Translations under genes and position numbers: made by a program
The notes under the pieces: generated by a model
Told to the model about the DNA's origin: nothing
Databases searched by the model: none
The model's input: only the letters and a program-made list of their open reading frames with translations
NCBI GenBank assembly: GCA_963989245.1
Contig: OZ022339.1
Coordinates: forward strand, 89,038,758 to 89,102,757
Reading direction: 5' to 3'
Length of the DNA stretch: 64,000 bases
DNA from: Nansenia antarctica
Taxonomy: Eukaryota; Chordata; Actinopteri; Argentiniformes; Microstomatidae
Shown: positions 22,101 to 31,834 of the stretch, piece after piece
Position numbering within the stretch: the first letter of the stretch is position 1
Layout of the letters: the number at the start of each line of letters is the position of its first letter

Positions 22101-24390
22101 TTGGAGTTGTGGCATAATTGAATGATGTTGAGTAACCGTCGTGTGTTGTCACTAGAGTTGCGACCTTTGATGAAGCCTGTCTGGTCTTCATTAATCAAAT
22201 GGGGTAAAACTTTTTCTAGACGCAAGGCTAGGATTTTAGACAATAATTTTTGGTCGGAGTTGAGTAGAGCGATGGGTCTATTGAAGCACATTTCTCAGGG
22301 CATTTCCCTTTTTTTTTTTTTTAATAAGGGAGATGTTAGCCTCTCTGAGAGAGTGTGGTAAGATGCCATTTTCAAATGAGTGGTTTAACATTGCTAGGAG
22401 TGGGTCTAAAAGAATGTGGCTCAACTCTTTATACAATTCACAGCCAATCTGATCGGGCCCTGCGGCCCTACCAGAGGACATAGAATTCAAGGCACGCGGT
22501 GCCTCCTCTCTTGCGATTGGGGCGTCGAGTTGTAATTTCTGCTCGCCGGTTACTTGTGGAAGTTTTAAATTGGAAAAGAAAGCGTTCATGAGGGCATCGT
22601 CAGGTTGTTCAGATTTGTAGAGATTGCTATAGAACAATGCAAACTCCCTGTTGATAGTTTTGGAGTCAAAGGATCTAGCTCCCTCATAACTTATCACTGA
22701 GGTGATGGTTTGAGAATTAGCCCTCTTTTTGGTAAGATTAGAAAGGAGCTTTCCAGGCTTGTCCCCAGATTCATACATTTCCTGCCTAACATATTTGAGG
22801 GAGTGTTCAGCATCTTGAATAAGTAGGGTGTTTAGTGCGGCTCTAGTGGCTGTCACTTCCCGAAGTACATTTGCACTTGGGGTTAATACATAGGATTTCT
22901 CCAGATCTGTTAGTTTAGATTCAAGAAGTTTACACTGTTCATTCTTTTTACGTCTTCTAGAAGCCTCAAATGACATAATCAAACCTCTAGAGAATGCTTT
23001 GCAGGTTTCCCATAGAATAGAGGGATTATTCATAGAAAGTGAATTGATGGAGTAGAAAATCTTAAATTCTGAAATAAAATAAGAGATAAACTGGTTACCC
23101 TTCAATATAGAGGGTTTAAATCTCAAGCGCCTAAACAAGGCCCTATCCTCTGTTAGGGAGTACACCATAAAAATTGGGGCGTGGTCCGACAGTTTAATGT
23201 TACCCATAGAGCAAGAGGAAATTAGAAATAATTTAGATGATGGTATGAAAAAATAGTCAATTCTGCTATAGCATTTGTAGTGCGAAAAAAATGTAAATTT
23301 TAGGTCATTAGGGTAGAGTGTCCTCCAGACATCTGAGAATCCGTTGTCCTGACAAAGTGAGTTAAGCATTTTAGCTTGTCTAGATGGAGGGGAGGAGCTA
23401 GAGGGGAGTTTATCAATCCCTGGGTTTAGATGACAATTAAAGTCTCCTCCCACAATTAGGTCATCAGATGCCAGTACAGTGAATTCGGCAAAGATATTTG
23501 ATAAAAAATCAGGAGAGTAGCCAGGTGGGCAGTAGATATTCAAAAAGGAGAACTCCCTACCTTGAATGACCCCCTTGAGGAACACATAGCGCCCCTTACT
23601 GTCTTTAGTACAAATGAGAGGTGTGAAAGCTATATTTTTACTAACCAAAATGGCCACACTTCTACTGGCAGAAGAGTAGTTTGTGGCAAATACCTGGCCA
23701 TTCCAGACCCTTTCAAGCTTCTTAATACCATTATCATCTAGATGGCTTTCTTGCAGAAACAAAATTGATACACCCTCTTTTTTTACAGAGGTGATAAGTG
23801 CCTGTCTTTTTGTAGGTTTCTGTAGGCCTCTAATGTTCCAAGAACAGATTTTTATCTTATTTATGTGAGACATGACCTAGTATCCAGATTATATATAGCA
23901 TACTTTTAATAGATATCATGCTTTTAATATGAAGAATACAAGTGACCAGCCCTACTCTACGACATAATTAAAAAATTAGACATGAAAATGTAGTCTCTAC
24001 ATGCGATTTGACTTGAGCAAAACAGTTAACATAAACAAAACACCCCCCCCCACAGAAAACCCTCCCAAAAAAACGAAACAATGTGAAAAGTAAAAATAAA
24101 AACTACATAAAGGTCAGCCCCTCAGAACAGAAAAAGGGGCACGGTTCTTTGACCCTCCCTTGCTCCACAAAATACAGTGGAGTTGTGACCACACCAAAAA
24201 CAGGCCGACCCCTGTCTAAGGCACTCCGTGACTCAAGTATTTATAAAGGTGACAGCATAGTCATAAAGTGGCTCTCAACACCCCGGCAGGACACGGAGAG
24301 ATCATTGCCCATACACTCATGTGGTGTGTCAGTCTGGCCTACAGACAAACACACTTATGCACACATTTCGGATGTGCACACTAGCTTTCA

Positions 24391-24440
<50 letters not shown>

Positions 24441-27400
24441 TACACGTACACATACACAGTCACAGTATACACACACATATACATATGTACACATACACAG
24501 TCATAATATACACACACATATAGCCTATACATGTACATACACATACACATACACATACTACAAATTGAGCAATGTTCTCCGCAGAGTGTATCATCCAGGT
24601 GGATAGCCTATTCGAAATGAAATGAAATGAAAGTAGCCTACCAAGTCTGCCGTTTACAGAGTAGGCTTGATGGTCGTATGGTAGAAGTTCATTGCCTCGT
24701 CCACTTTGGTGAAGGAATGAGTCTTTTCCTGGAAGGTAATTAGAAGTTTAGCCCGGAGCGCCTGCTGCACCAGGCCATATCTCAGGGATGTCGCACGGAG
24801 AAGTGCCCTGATCGGGCCAAAGGCAGCTTGTTGACGGCGCAGGTCGTCAGGAACGTCCGGATAAACGCTGATCTTATCCCCCCGGTATGCCAACTGGCCA
24901 GCTTTCTTGGCCGCCAAGCGTTGGACTGTCGACTTAGTCTCCAGACTATGGAACCTGGCGATGAGCGGACGGCACCTCTCCCCTCGCGGTGGTCCAACCC
25001 GGTGCGCAATGGAGAGCAGGGGAGCAGGGCCAGTCCCAGCCTCTCCAAACAGCTCTCGCAGGAGGTCCTGGACAAACGCAGTAGGTCTCCCTTCCTCTAT
25101 CCCCTCCTTACATCCAATTGAATTTCCTAGAATGAAACTCCAAAGATGATGTTTTCTTGAGCAGGATGTCATTCTTTTCTTTGAGCAGTTTGCAATCTTT
25201 TTCGAGCGTATCAATGCGTGCGTCTGTGAGCGTGGCGGCATTCTCCAGGTCTCGAACTTTTACTTTGCATTCATTGAGAGAACCCTCTAGGCATTGCAAA
25301 GTCGCCTGGATAGGTTTTAAGCCATCCGAGATTTCCCTGCGAACAAGCACGTTGGCGTTGGAGATCTCCTTGCGAATGAGTTCATTATCTTTAGATAACT
25401 CGACAGATAAACGGGAGACCTCTTTGCAAACAATGTCTCTCACAAGTTTAGCCATGGCGTCTGGATCCATTTGTTTGCTGCGGGTACACATTCGCGTCTA
25501 AGAATATAATCTTCGACTAGCTCTCGAACACGTAACCTACAAACAAACTATATACACTTGTGCCACGGCAAATTATAGGATTTAAGCCATCAGTGATGAT
25601 TTAAATCAAAGATTTTACGGAGCCTCATACAGGTGTCAAACCATTCAGTGCATGCCACCGGAAGTGTCTGGATTGGAATATTGGATTGCTGTGGGCAATG
25701 CAGTCAGATAATGTCATTTGGACTTTACTCTCTCACCTGAAAAAAAATCGTATGTCCAACTATAAAAAAACAGACATTTCCAATGCTTCAATCCACTGTC
25801 CATGTACTGTAAATATGCCAATATGGTATTACCATGAAGCCCAATTCTAGCAGAATAAGAAAGATAGTATATCTACTTTAAGTAAAATAATAAAGTGCAT
25901 CCAGTTAGCTCTTTAGCTGGCATGTGTGCAGCAGACTAGCTCATCTAATCACCTCTGAGTAAGCTAGTTAGCTTGCTAGTTCTTTGACACTATTTTACAT
26001 ACCATGGAACTATAATCAGACACTTTCTAGTCACAATAATAACGACCAATTTGAACCAACTTGCTCTGTTAGAACACTCAGCAATTATATTTGCTAACGT
26101 TTCAACTTGCTTACTTGCCATCTGCAGACATCTCACCCTGCAAAAACTCTCTCGCGTCGCGCGCGCACACTTGCGCACAATCTTGTGTGGAGATAGGTTT
26201 GGCTATGCGAGACTACTGCCGGACTAACGTTACCAACGAGCCCATGGGCTTGCCACTCGCCAGATTCGGATTGGGTGCATTTAAAAAAAGCTGATATTTT
26301 AGCCTACTTGTCAGATGTTTGGTGTCTACGTCCGTAATAATTCCTCTTTCTTGGGGGGGCGGGGGGTTCCGTTGCAAGGCAGTGGTAGGGGAAACACTGG
26401 TAGATACCATGTTTACATCTCATGGCTCTATGGTAGATACCATGTCTACATCTCATGGCTCTATGGTAGATCACATGTCTACATCTCATGGCTCTATGGT
26501 AGATACCATGTCTACATCTCATGACTCTATGGTAGATACCATGTCTACATCTCATGGCTCTATGGTAGATCACATGTCTACATCTCATGGCTCTATGGTA
26601 GATACCATGTCTACATCTCATGACTCTATGGTAGATACCATGTTTACATCTCATGGCTCTATGGTAGATACCATGTCTACATCTCATGGCTCTATGGTAG
26701 ATACCATGTTTACATCTCATGACTCTATGGTAGATACCATGTTTACATCTCATGGCTCTATGGTAGATACCATGTTTACATCTCATGACTCTATGGTAGA
26801 TACCATGTTTACATCTCATGGCTCTATGGTAGATACCATGCTGAAAGTGCGAAAGGAGAAAGGCTATTAAGAGACGTCCAAACGTAAAGTTGAAGTGAAA
26901 CAGCGATGGGATCTAACGCTGGCAGGCAGTGATTCTCAGGTTTTGATGTGAGTAAAAACATTTCATTGGTTGCTGTTTTCCGAGAGTCTGAGGCTGGACA
27001 GCTATAATAGTCCAAAATGCGTGCATCGCTCTAATGCAAGCGTCGGTATTAGCATCATTTTTATGTTCTGCAATATTGTTATGTTAGCCTCATTTAAGTA
27101 TTCAGAGGGTTTAGAGAACGAATGGCACATAGAGAGTTTTTATGAATGGAACCGTGTACTCCATCACCTCATCAACGCAATCTAGACATTATAATGTTCC
27201 AGACCTTTGCTTGAAGACATTTTCTCTAACTGGACCGTGTTGAGTTTTTGCTGAATACCCCTGCTATAGTCGTTCGGTGACAGGGCTATGTATGTCATCT
27301 GCATAGTTGTGGTAAGCAATTTTGTTCTTTTTTATGATGTGTCCCAATGGAAGCTTCTAGAGATTGAATAGGAGGGGGGATTGACCCTTGGGGAACCCCA

Positions 27401-29440
27401 CATGTCATTTTAATTTGGTCGGACACAAAGTTGCCAATGGAGACATAATAGCTTCTGTCCTGTAGGTAGGATCTAAACCAGTCTAGTAGTACTAAAACTG
27501 AGATTTTTCTGGAGTCAGTGTTCACACGAATGTCATTAAGGACCTTCATTTGGGGTTGAGTGGTTTGTGGAGTTGGGAGCAGGGAGTGAGGGTGGGGGGA
27601 GAGAAGGGGGGGCTGCACCGTCACTTTAGTGGCTCAACAAGTTGGCTAACGATCTGTCTTGCCCTGGCGACTGAAGGGCGCAGTTCAGCCAGCTGTGATG
27701 AGTTTGGAGGGCCCTTTACTGTAGGCTGTCGAGGCTGACGAGACGCGTTTGAAACGCCTCCTAGGATTACGGTGCTAGTTGTCCGTCTTCCATTCCTTTT
27801 CAAAGCCTTCTAAATCATCCGAATCAGTTATAACATTGTCATAATAATAATAGTAATAACTTTTATTTGTATAGTGCTTTTCCTGCAAACGTTGCAGCTC
27901 ATCATCAATATCACTCCCTTCCGAACTAACTTCAGAAACTTCTCCGCTGTTGCCAAGATATTGTGAAAAAATATATAATCTGCACGTGTGTAGATACTCC
28001 CATGTGTATATGTTGATGCATTCCATTGGCCAAGAGACCAGAAGAATGTGGAAAAAATACACATACTACAAAATGACGTATCCGCTTTACCGGCTTGAAA
28101 GGTAGAACAACGCAACAGCGCCCCCGGTTTAAATGGGTTAACCATTGTGTTACTCCCCCAATCCACTTGGTCATACCATTTGACCTTTTGACCCTTGTAT
28201 TATGTTGGGACAAACTCACACGTATATGACGGACAGGCATGTTTATATTATTTTATTTTATTACACCTTTTCTTTTAACAATATATTTGAGAGACACCAT
28301 GTTTTGCAGTATAAACTATAGGTATATATCTATTTAAAATAATATTCTTCTTTTTGACAACTTTGCTCAATGTTTTGCACAAAATGTGTTTGTAACCCTG
28401 TATATGTTCATATTCTTACAGATGAGCAGAGCTCCAACGCAAGTTCAGACAGTGAGCCCAGCTCCACCACATCAGGGAACCATAAACAACACAGACACTC
28501 AGGAGAGAAAACACACCACTGCTCCCAGTGTGGCAAGACTTACAAGCATGTAGGACACCTGAAGCAGCATCAGAGAATACACACTGGAGAGAAACCTTAC
28601 CAGTGCTCCCAGTGTGAGAATTTTTTTACTCAAGCAGGACACCTAACTATACACCAGAGAATACACACAGGAGAGAAGCCATACCAGTGCTCCCAGTGTG
28701 GGAAGAGTTTCATTCATGCAGGAAACCTAACTATACACCAGAGAATTCACACAGGAGAGAAACCATACCAGTGCACACAGTGTGAGAAATGTTTTACTCA
28801 AGCAGGAAACCTAACTATACACCAGAGAATACACACAGGAGAGAAACCATACCAGTGCACACAGTGTGAGAAATGTTTTACTCAAGCAGGAAACCTAACT
28901 ATACACCAGAGAATACACACAGGAGAGAAACTATACCATTGCACACAGTGTGGCAAGAGTTTCAATTGGGAACAAAACCTAAAGAGCCACCTGAGAATTC
29001 ACACAGAAGAGAAACCATACCAGTGCACACATTGTGAGAAATGTTTTACTCTAGCAGGAGACCTAAAGAGACACCAGAGAATACACACAGGAGAGAAACC
29101 ATACCAGTGCTCCCAGTGTGGGAAGAGTTTCATTCATGCAGGACACCTAAATACACACCAGAGAATACACACAGGAGAGAAACCATACCAGTGCACACAG
29201 TGTGAGAAATGTTTTACTCGAGCAGCAGACCTAAAGAGACACCAGAGAATACACTCAGGAGAGAATTCATACCATTGCTCCCAGTGTGGGACGAGTTTCA
29301 ATCAAGCAGGAAACCTAAAAGTACACCAGAGAATACACACAGGAGAGAAACCATACCAGTGCTCTGACTGTGGGAAGAGTTTCAGTCATGCAGATAGCCT
29401 GAAGAAGCATCAGAGAGGAAGAATCTGCAGGAGTGTGTGA
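16153..29440 (+). CDS. C2H2 zinc-finger protein gene, three exons seen
   Basis: Exons 16153-16331, 17219-17547 and 28422-29440 have canonical AG/GT borders (TTCGTAG|; A|GTAAGT; CTGCAG|; G|GTAAGT; TTACAG|) and matching phases 2 and 1. From ATG 16186 they give 1,494 nt, 497 residues and a TGA. The frame is also open upstream to the acceptor, so an earlier coding exon may exist. Exon 1 is a small Cys/His-rich segment. Exon 2 is strongly acidic with repeated VKEE/VKLE, which fit the SUMO-acceptor pattern. Exon 3 has ten canonical C2H2 fingers joined by TGEKPYQC-type linkers plus an incomplete eleventh, the array of a DNA-binding nuclear transcription factor. Fingers 4 and 5 are identical. The linker TEEKP after finger 6 and GENSY after finger 9 depart from consensus. 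The last intron is 10.9 kb of repeats. Ortholog unknown; this is the lineage-expanded fish finger class. Confidence 0.85.
16384..16674. mobile_element. 291-bp foldback hAT-like MITE with 5-bp TSD
   Basis: Almost the whole element is an inverted repeat: CAGGGTTTGACAGTAACGCT at the left and its complement at the right, with GGAAGAACAACAGACGGC in the inner arms. TSD GTTCA at 16379-16383 and 16675-16679. It lies 50 bp inside the intron after the first exon of the zinc-finger gene. Confidence 0.9.
17600..19140 (-). mobile_element. LINE 3' fragment, minus strand, with internal minisatellite
   Basis: Read on the minus strand, 18918-18700 encodes the LINE-type segment SNRLDYCNGLLTGL, RKLQLIQNATARVL and LRSLHWLPV. 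After the 28-bp array, 17945-17819 continues with RPLRSAAACSWNKLP and LKIFKSKLKTF. This is the C-terminal region of a fish non-LTR polyprotein, past the RT domain. A 3' UTR follows (TTATTTGTATGGCACATTTC seen in antisense near 17622). The coding part is broken by the repeat expansion. The clade cannot be fixed from this portion. Confidence 0.75.
17945..18690. repeat. 28-bp minisatellite, about 26 copies
   Basis: Unit GATCTGATATGAATATAGGGTGGGAGGA, with AGGG/TGGG and occasional short or long units. It sits exactly where the LINE sequence encodes ISDLLPPYI, so a 28-bp coding segment seems to have been amplified. Because 28 is not a multiple of three, each frame cycles through all phases and all remain free of stops, giving spurious ORFs of about 300 codons. 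Confidence 0.95.
19209..19430. repeat. 33-bp minisatellite, left array
   Basis: Unit GTAGATACCATGTCTACATC TCATGGCTCTATG (broken here by a space), about 6.7 copies. The same array continues at 26400, on the far side of a hAT insertion. Confidence 0.95.
20319..21150 (-). pseudogene. L1 ORF2 C-terminal domain, frameshifted
   Basis: Two overlapping frames. The upstream one (21150-20764) reads through the linker after the RT. The downstream one (20867-20319) contains YQIVHRIHVTP, a CCKCKSN...HYFWSCP Cys/His cluster typical of the L1/Tx1 ORF2 C-terminus, and ends in the 3' UTR. A shift between about 20770 and 20860 separates them. Confidence 0.75.
21328..22291 (-). pseudogene. L1 ORF2 reverse transcriptase, broken
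   Basis: The frame 22291-21700 carries RPIALLNSDQKLLSKILA, EDQTGFIKGR, LSLDAEKAFDRVEW, GNRQGDPLSPLLF and the active site as YADN in place of YADD. After SSFATYF the sequence jumps to LPISWLGRIALFKMSILP in another frame (21699-21328); about 100 residues normally found between these blocks in L1-type elements are absent. The result is a deletion plus a frameshift. Confidence 0.8.
22278..23873 (-). CDS. L1 ORF2, endonuclease and N-terminal RT part
   Basis: A 531-codon open frame with an AP-like endonuclease in residues 1-235: CSWNIRGLQ, FLQESHL, LIVGGDFNCHL, SRIDYFF and LSDHAPIF. A long linker follows, then the start of the RT at SSGRAAGPDQIG. It runs into a lysine run encoded by a long homopolymer (22306-22321) where the frame is lost relative to the RT at 22291. 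Nicking of target DNA is the known role of this domain. Confidence 0.85.
   Translation of the reverse strand: MSHINKIKICSWNIRGLQKPTKRQALITSVKKEGVSILFLQESHLDDNGIKKLERVWNGQVFATNYSSASRSVAILVSKNIAFTPLICTKDSKGRYVFLKGVIQGREFSFLNIYCPPGYSPDFLSNIFAEFTVLASDDLIVGGDFNCHLNPGIDKLPSSSSPPSRQAKMLNSLCQDNGFSDVWRTLYPNDLKFTFFSHYKCYSRIDYFFIPSSKLFLISSCSMGNIKLSDHAPIFMVYSLTEDRALFRRLRFKPSILKGNQFISYFISEFKIFYSINSLSMNNPSILWETCKAFSRGLIMSFEASRRRKKNEQCKLLESKLTDLEKSYVLTPSANVLREVTATRAALNTLLIQDAEHSLKYVRQEMYESGDKPGKLLSNLTKKRANSQTITSVISYEGARSFDSKTINREFALFYSNLYKSEQPDDALMNAFFSNLKLPQVTGEQKLQLDAPIAREEAPRALNSMSSGRAAGPDQIGCELYKELSHILLDPLLAMLNHSFENGILPHSLREANISLIKKKKKGNALRNVLQ
24385..24560. repeat. (CA)n and ACACATAC repeats inside the L1
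   Basis: CA repeats, then CATACACAG/TATACACACAC units, between L1 ORF1 and ORF2. Confidence 0.93.
24654..25491 (-). pseudogene. L1 ORF1, in two frames
   Basis: 25491-25110 encodes a coiled-coil segment rich in heptad Leu/Glu/Lys (DARIDTLEKDCKLLKEKND) ending at SLEFHSRKFN. The next frame carries VKEG-like GCKEGIEEGRPTAFVQDLL, then RPLIARFHSLETKSTV and RAKLLITFQEKTHSF, the RRM and C-terminal domains of L1 ORF1 RNA-binding proteins. One shift near 25115-25125 separates them. Confidence 0.8.
26400..26840. repeat. 33-bp minisatellite, right array
   Basis: About 13.4 copies. Copies 2-4 and 5-7 are identical triplets (plain, GATCACATG, CATGACTC variants), and copies 10-11 and 12-13 are identical pairs, showing 99-bp and 66-bp higher-order duplication after the array was split. 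Confidence 0.95.
26841..27204. other. Unassigned intronic sequence
   Basis: No repeat or exon recognised. Confidence 0.4.
27205..27620 (-). mobile_element. LINE reverse transcriptase fragment, minus strand
   Basis: On the minus strand near 27540-27380: LLDWFRSYLQDRSYYVSIGN and MTCGVPQGS, the RT blocks before the catalytic YADD of L2/Rex-like LINEs, followed in another frame by sequence around the missing catalytic block. It is truncated on both sides and decayed. Confidence 0.75.
27621..28421. other. End of the zinc-finger gene intron, unassigned
   Basis: Contains an ATAATAATAATAG run and TTTTATTTGTATAGTGC (a LINE/SINE-like tail) at 27840-27885. The intron closes with a T-rich tract and TTCTTACAG at 28413-28421. 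Confidence 0.5.
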
Positions 29441-29715
29441 TGTTCACCACACCGGATAAGTGGTTGTTGAAGATCACTCAACGGTTTTTGCCACCAGAGG
29501 GAGGCATCGAGCAGTCCACCCTGCCACAGGTCATTATAACACCACCAGAGGGCAACGATGAGCAGACCCCACCTCCGTCTGAGGAGGATCCAATGCCAGC
29601 ATTGGGTCTGGACTTGAACTATGACATCGAGCTGTTCCCCATGATTAACCTGGGTTTACCACCAATGACTCTGTTGATGAATGATGAATGTTTCTGCCAT
29701 GATCTGCCAGACTGA
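29437..29715 (+). other. Open frame overlapping the zinc-finger stop codon
   Basis: A 92-codon frame starts at ATGATG within the TGATG overlap of the finger stop. It is Pro/Glu-rich and hydrophobic towards its end (LNYDIELFPMINLG). It is most likely 3' UTR, but its length and position would also fit a former C-terminus displaced by a frameshift. No family recognised. Confidence 0.3.
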
Positions 29716-29829
29716 TTTGCTATGAAATGTAGACCTGGGCCATATTCCACAAAGCTCGATAAAGTTCTAAGCCTCGATAAAGTTCTAAGCCTCGAAAATG
29801 TTAGCTTGCGTTGGGTGCCATCAATGTGG

Positions 29830-30010
29830 CTCAAATAATTCGCTGCTTGTTTGAGCTCCTTCTGAGTCAGATATAATTAGCCTGGTCCCGACCAGGCTAA
29901 AACACAGGCTATAGTCATCCGTGCGTCAAAAAAGGCTCACAGGCGGAAACTAAACCCTGAACGAAAGTTCCTCATGTGTCTTTTAGGAAATATTAGTTCC
30001 CACTTCACAC
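29830..30010. other. Unassigned 3' flank of the zinc-finger gene
   Basis: TCGATAAAGTTCTAAGCC is repeated twice just before (29756-29792). No other feature. Confidence 0.4.
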
Positions 30011-30150
30011 GAGATAGATAGATTAGATAGTTTGATTAGATAGTTTGACTGTGTGATAGATAGATAATTTGATATTTTGAAAGTGTGATCGATCGATAGA
30101 TAGTTTGATTGTGTGATAGATAACTTGATATTTTGAAAGCGATAGATCAA
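30011..30150. repeat. GATA-type degenerate repeats
   Basis: GATAGATAGATTAGATAG and TTTGAT(A/T)GTGTGATAG units. Confidence 0.85.
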
Positions 30151-30213
30151 TAAAGAAAAGAGTGTAAAAAAAAAAGAAGTAATTGTCTCAACTTGCATTA
30201 CCATTATCACAGC

Positions 30214-30280
30214 GGTCTGGCTAGCGTAGTGGTTAAGGCTGCGGACTCGAGTTCCAAAGGTTGCGAGTTCGAGACTTGAC
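30214..30280 (+). ncRNA. tRNA-like sequence, probably a SINE head
   Basis: Contains an A-box match (TAGCGTAGTGG) and 45 bases later a weak B box (GAGTTCGAGACTT). Overall resemblance is to a leucine/serine-type tRNA. T-rich sequence follows. No intact acceptor stem was established. Confidence 0.5.
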
Positions 30281-30473
30281 TAAGTCATTCATTTTTATTT
30301 ATTTTTTACATTTAACCGAAGATTTCATGCAAAGGTTTCAAACACCATTGTAATCGTGTCAGTTCTTGTAAATTAGCCTGCACCATAATTTTATAGCCTA
30401 CAATACTTTTTTAGATGAGATTTTAGATTAGATTCAGACAACGAAATGCAGTAAAAAGTGTGTGCAGTAAAAA

Positions 30474-30556
30474 GTCTGAAGGGATTCGAACCACTGATAT
30501 AAAATGACGAATAAATCCTATGGCAGCAGTCAATACCACTAGGCCATTGTGGCGAT
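30474..30556 (-). ncRNA. tRNA-like Pol III unit with exact A and B boxes
   Basis: On the minus strand: TGGCCTAGTGG (A box) and GTGGTTCGAATCC (B box) about 55 bases apart, followed within 15 bases by TTTTT, a Pol III terminator. It may be a tRNA pseudogene or SINE head; I could not assign an anticodon. Confidence 0.5.
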
Positions 30557-30559
30557 ATG

Positions 30560-31230
30560 ACGGTTTGTAGCCTGCTGCGGATATCACCACAGTAGTAATA
30601 TTCATTTATTAAAATATGAACATATAACAATAACTGGGGCTAGTATGACCTACGCATTTAATCGGTCAGCAATTTCTTGCCAAACCATTTCCCTCGCCTT
30701 GTTAATTGCGGCAGTATTGCACTATTTTACATCTTATTTTTCCGTCTTCATAAAAATCAATAATTCGGAATGCTGCGCAAATGTAGTACCCCTGCAGAGT
30801 GGAGTATCTTCATTTCGACAGATCGACACTTCAGGGCTTTTTATGTCTGCGTGCACGCGCCCATATCGAAGATTTGTAAGCCTGTCTTCTGTGAACACTG
30901 ATGACACAAGGCTGATCCTCATTCGAGGAATCACCTGAGGCTTGAATACCAATCTCGAGGTCCCTGAGCGCCGCATTTAATTCTAGCGCGGCTATATTAA
31001 GCCACCGTTAGTGGAATATGGCCCTGCTTGCATAGGAATAGAATCAGGAAGTGAAAAGCTAAACACATATACTCTGAGAGAAATCAACATATCCAAGATA
31101 CCCACTAGAATTGATTGTGATTGTTGATTGTGTTGCAAGATGTATAAGAAATGTGAGATAGGACCAATGTGATGTAGCTGAGACTTGAGATAGGATGTGT
31201 GCGCTATCTTGTTGTTGATTAAAACAATGT
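30560..31230. other. Unassigned sequence
   Basis: No feature recognised other than the TSD AATGT at its right edge. Confidence 0.4.
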
Positions 31231-31834
31231 CAGTGTTTCCTCTATATGCATTTATTCGTGGCGGGCAGCCACAAATGAATTTCCTCCGCCACCATTCAGT
31301 CCACTAAGTGGTGCACGATTTCTCCCCCCCAAAAAAAAAAGATTTAGGCCGCTTTTCAGACCTTCACAGCGCTAGACTTAGGCCGCTTTCAGACCTACAT
31401 TTCGTTCCGATTTAGGGAGCAGTAAATTACAATGTCAATGTTGCAGACTTAATCACACCCACAAGCGCGAAGCGACGCGCTTGCAAAACTGTTTTGTGAT
31501 TGGTCGAATACATCTAGGCTGCGTCTAGTCTACAAGCTACTTCAAATGTTACAATCCATTACAGATTGAGTTAGCAACACTGCATCAGCGACAACTGTGG
31601 GTTATTGCATTCTATGGTTCGTGTTCTTATACCAGTGCTCAGTATACAAGTATTTTAAATGAACATTCGTAATGTAGTCTGATGTTCATGGTCAACTAAA
31701 TCAGGCTATTTTGTGAAACAATTATGTTTCCGCTACCTTAGAACTACTTAAAGTAATTGCCAGCAGTTATCCAGCAATGTTAGCTAGCAATGTTAGCTAG
31801 CTATGTGTTCATAAATTCCTGGTTCCATTTTCAG

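Larger units (their letters stand above)
19869..25675 (-). mobile_element. L1-like LINE, near full length, minus strand, defective
   Basis: A poly-A tail (T run from 19869) and a 15-bp TSD GAATATTGGATTGCT (19854-19868 and 25676-25690) define the borders, as expected of target-primed reverse transcription. ORF1 and ORF2 both lie on the minus strand. Several frameshifts and an internal RT-downstream deletion make it inactive. A SINE-like tail with ATTAC repeats lies in the 3' UTR near 20190-20270 and a CA microsatellite between the ORFs. Confidence 0.88.
19431..26399. mobile_element. hAT element with 5-bp TSD, inserted in the 33-bp minisatellite and carrying an L1
   Basis: Termini CAGTGTTTCCCCTAGG and TAGGGGAAACACTG. 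The TSD GTAGA is part of the minisatellite unit (19426-19430 and 26400-26404). After the nested LINE is discounted, about 1.15 kb of hAT sequence remains with no transposase frame, so it is a non-autonomous element. The ends resemble, but are not the same as, those of the elements at 10585 and 31231. The left subterminal part contains a long C run (19488-19502) and the right a G run. Confidence 0.88.

Noticed and set aside
19209..26840. Regularly spaced repeats that might suggest CRISPR
   Set aside because: The repeats are directly head-to-tail without unique spacers and lie in a eukaryotic intron.
26304..26870. 171- and 183-codon ORFs on opposite strands
   Set aside because: The 33-bp unit is divisible by three and stop-free in several frames; no start, splice or conserved context.
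28133..28160. TTAA followed by CCATTGTGTTACTCC as a piggyBac end
   Set aside because: No second terminus or transposase motif was found; acidic frames nearby are not enough.
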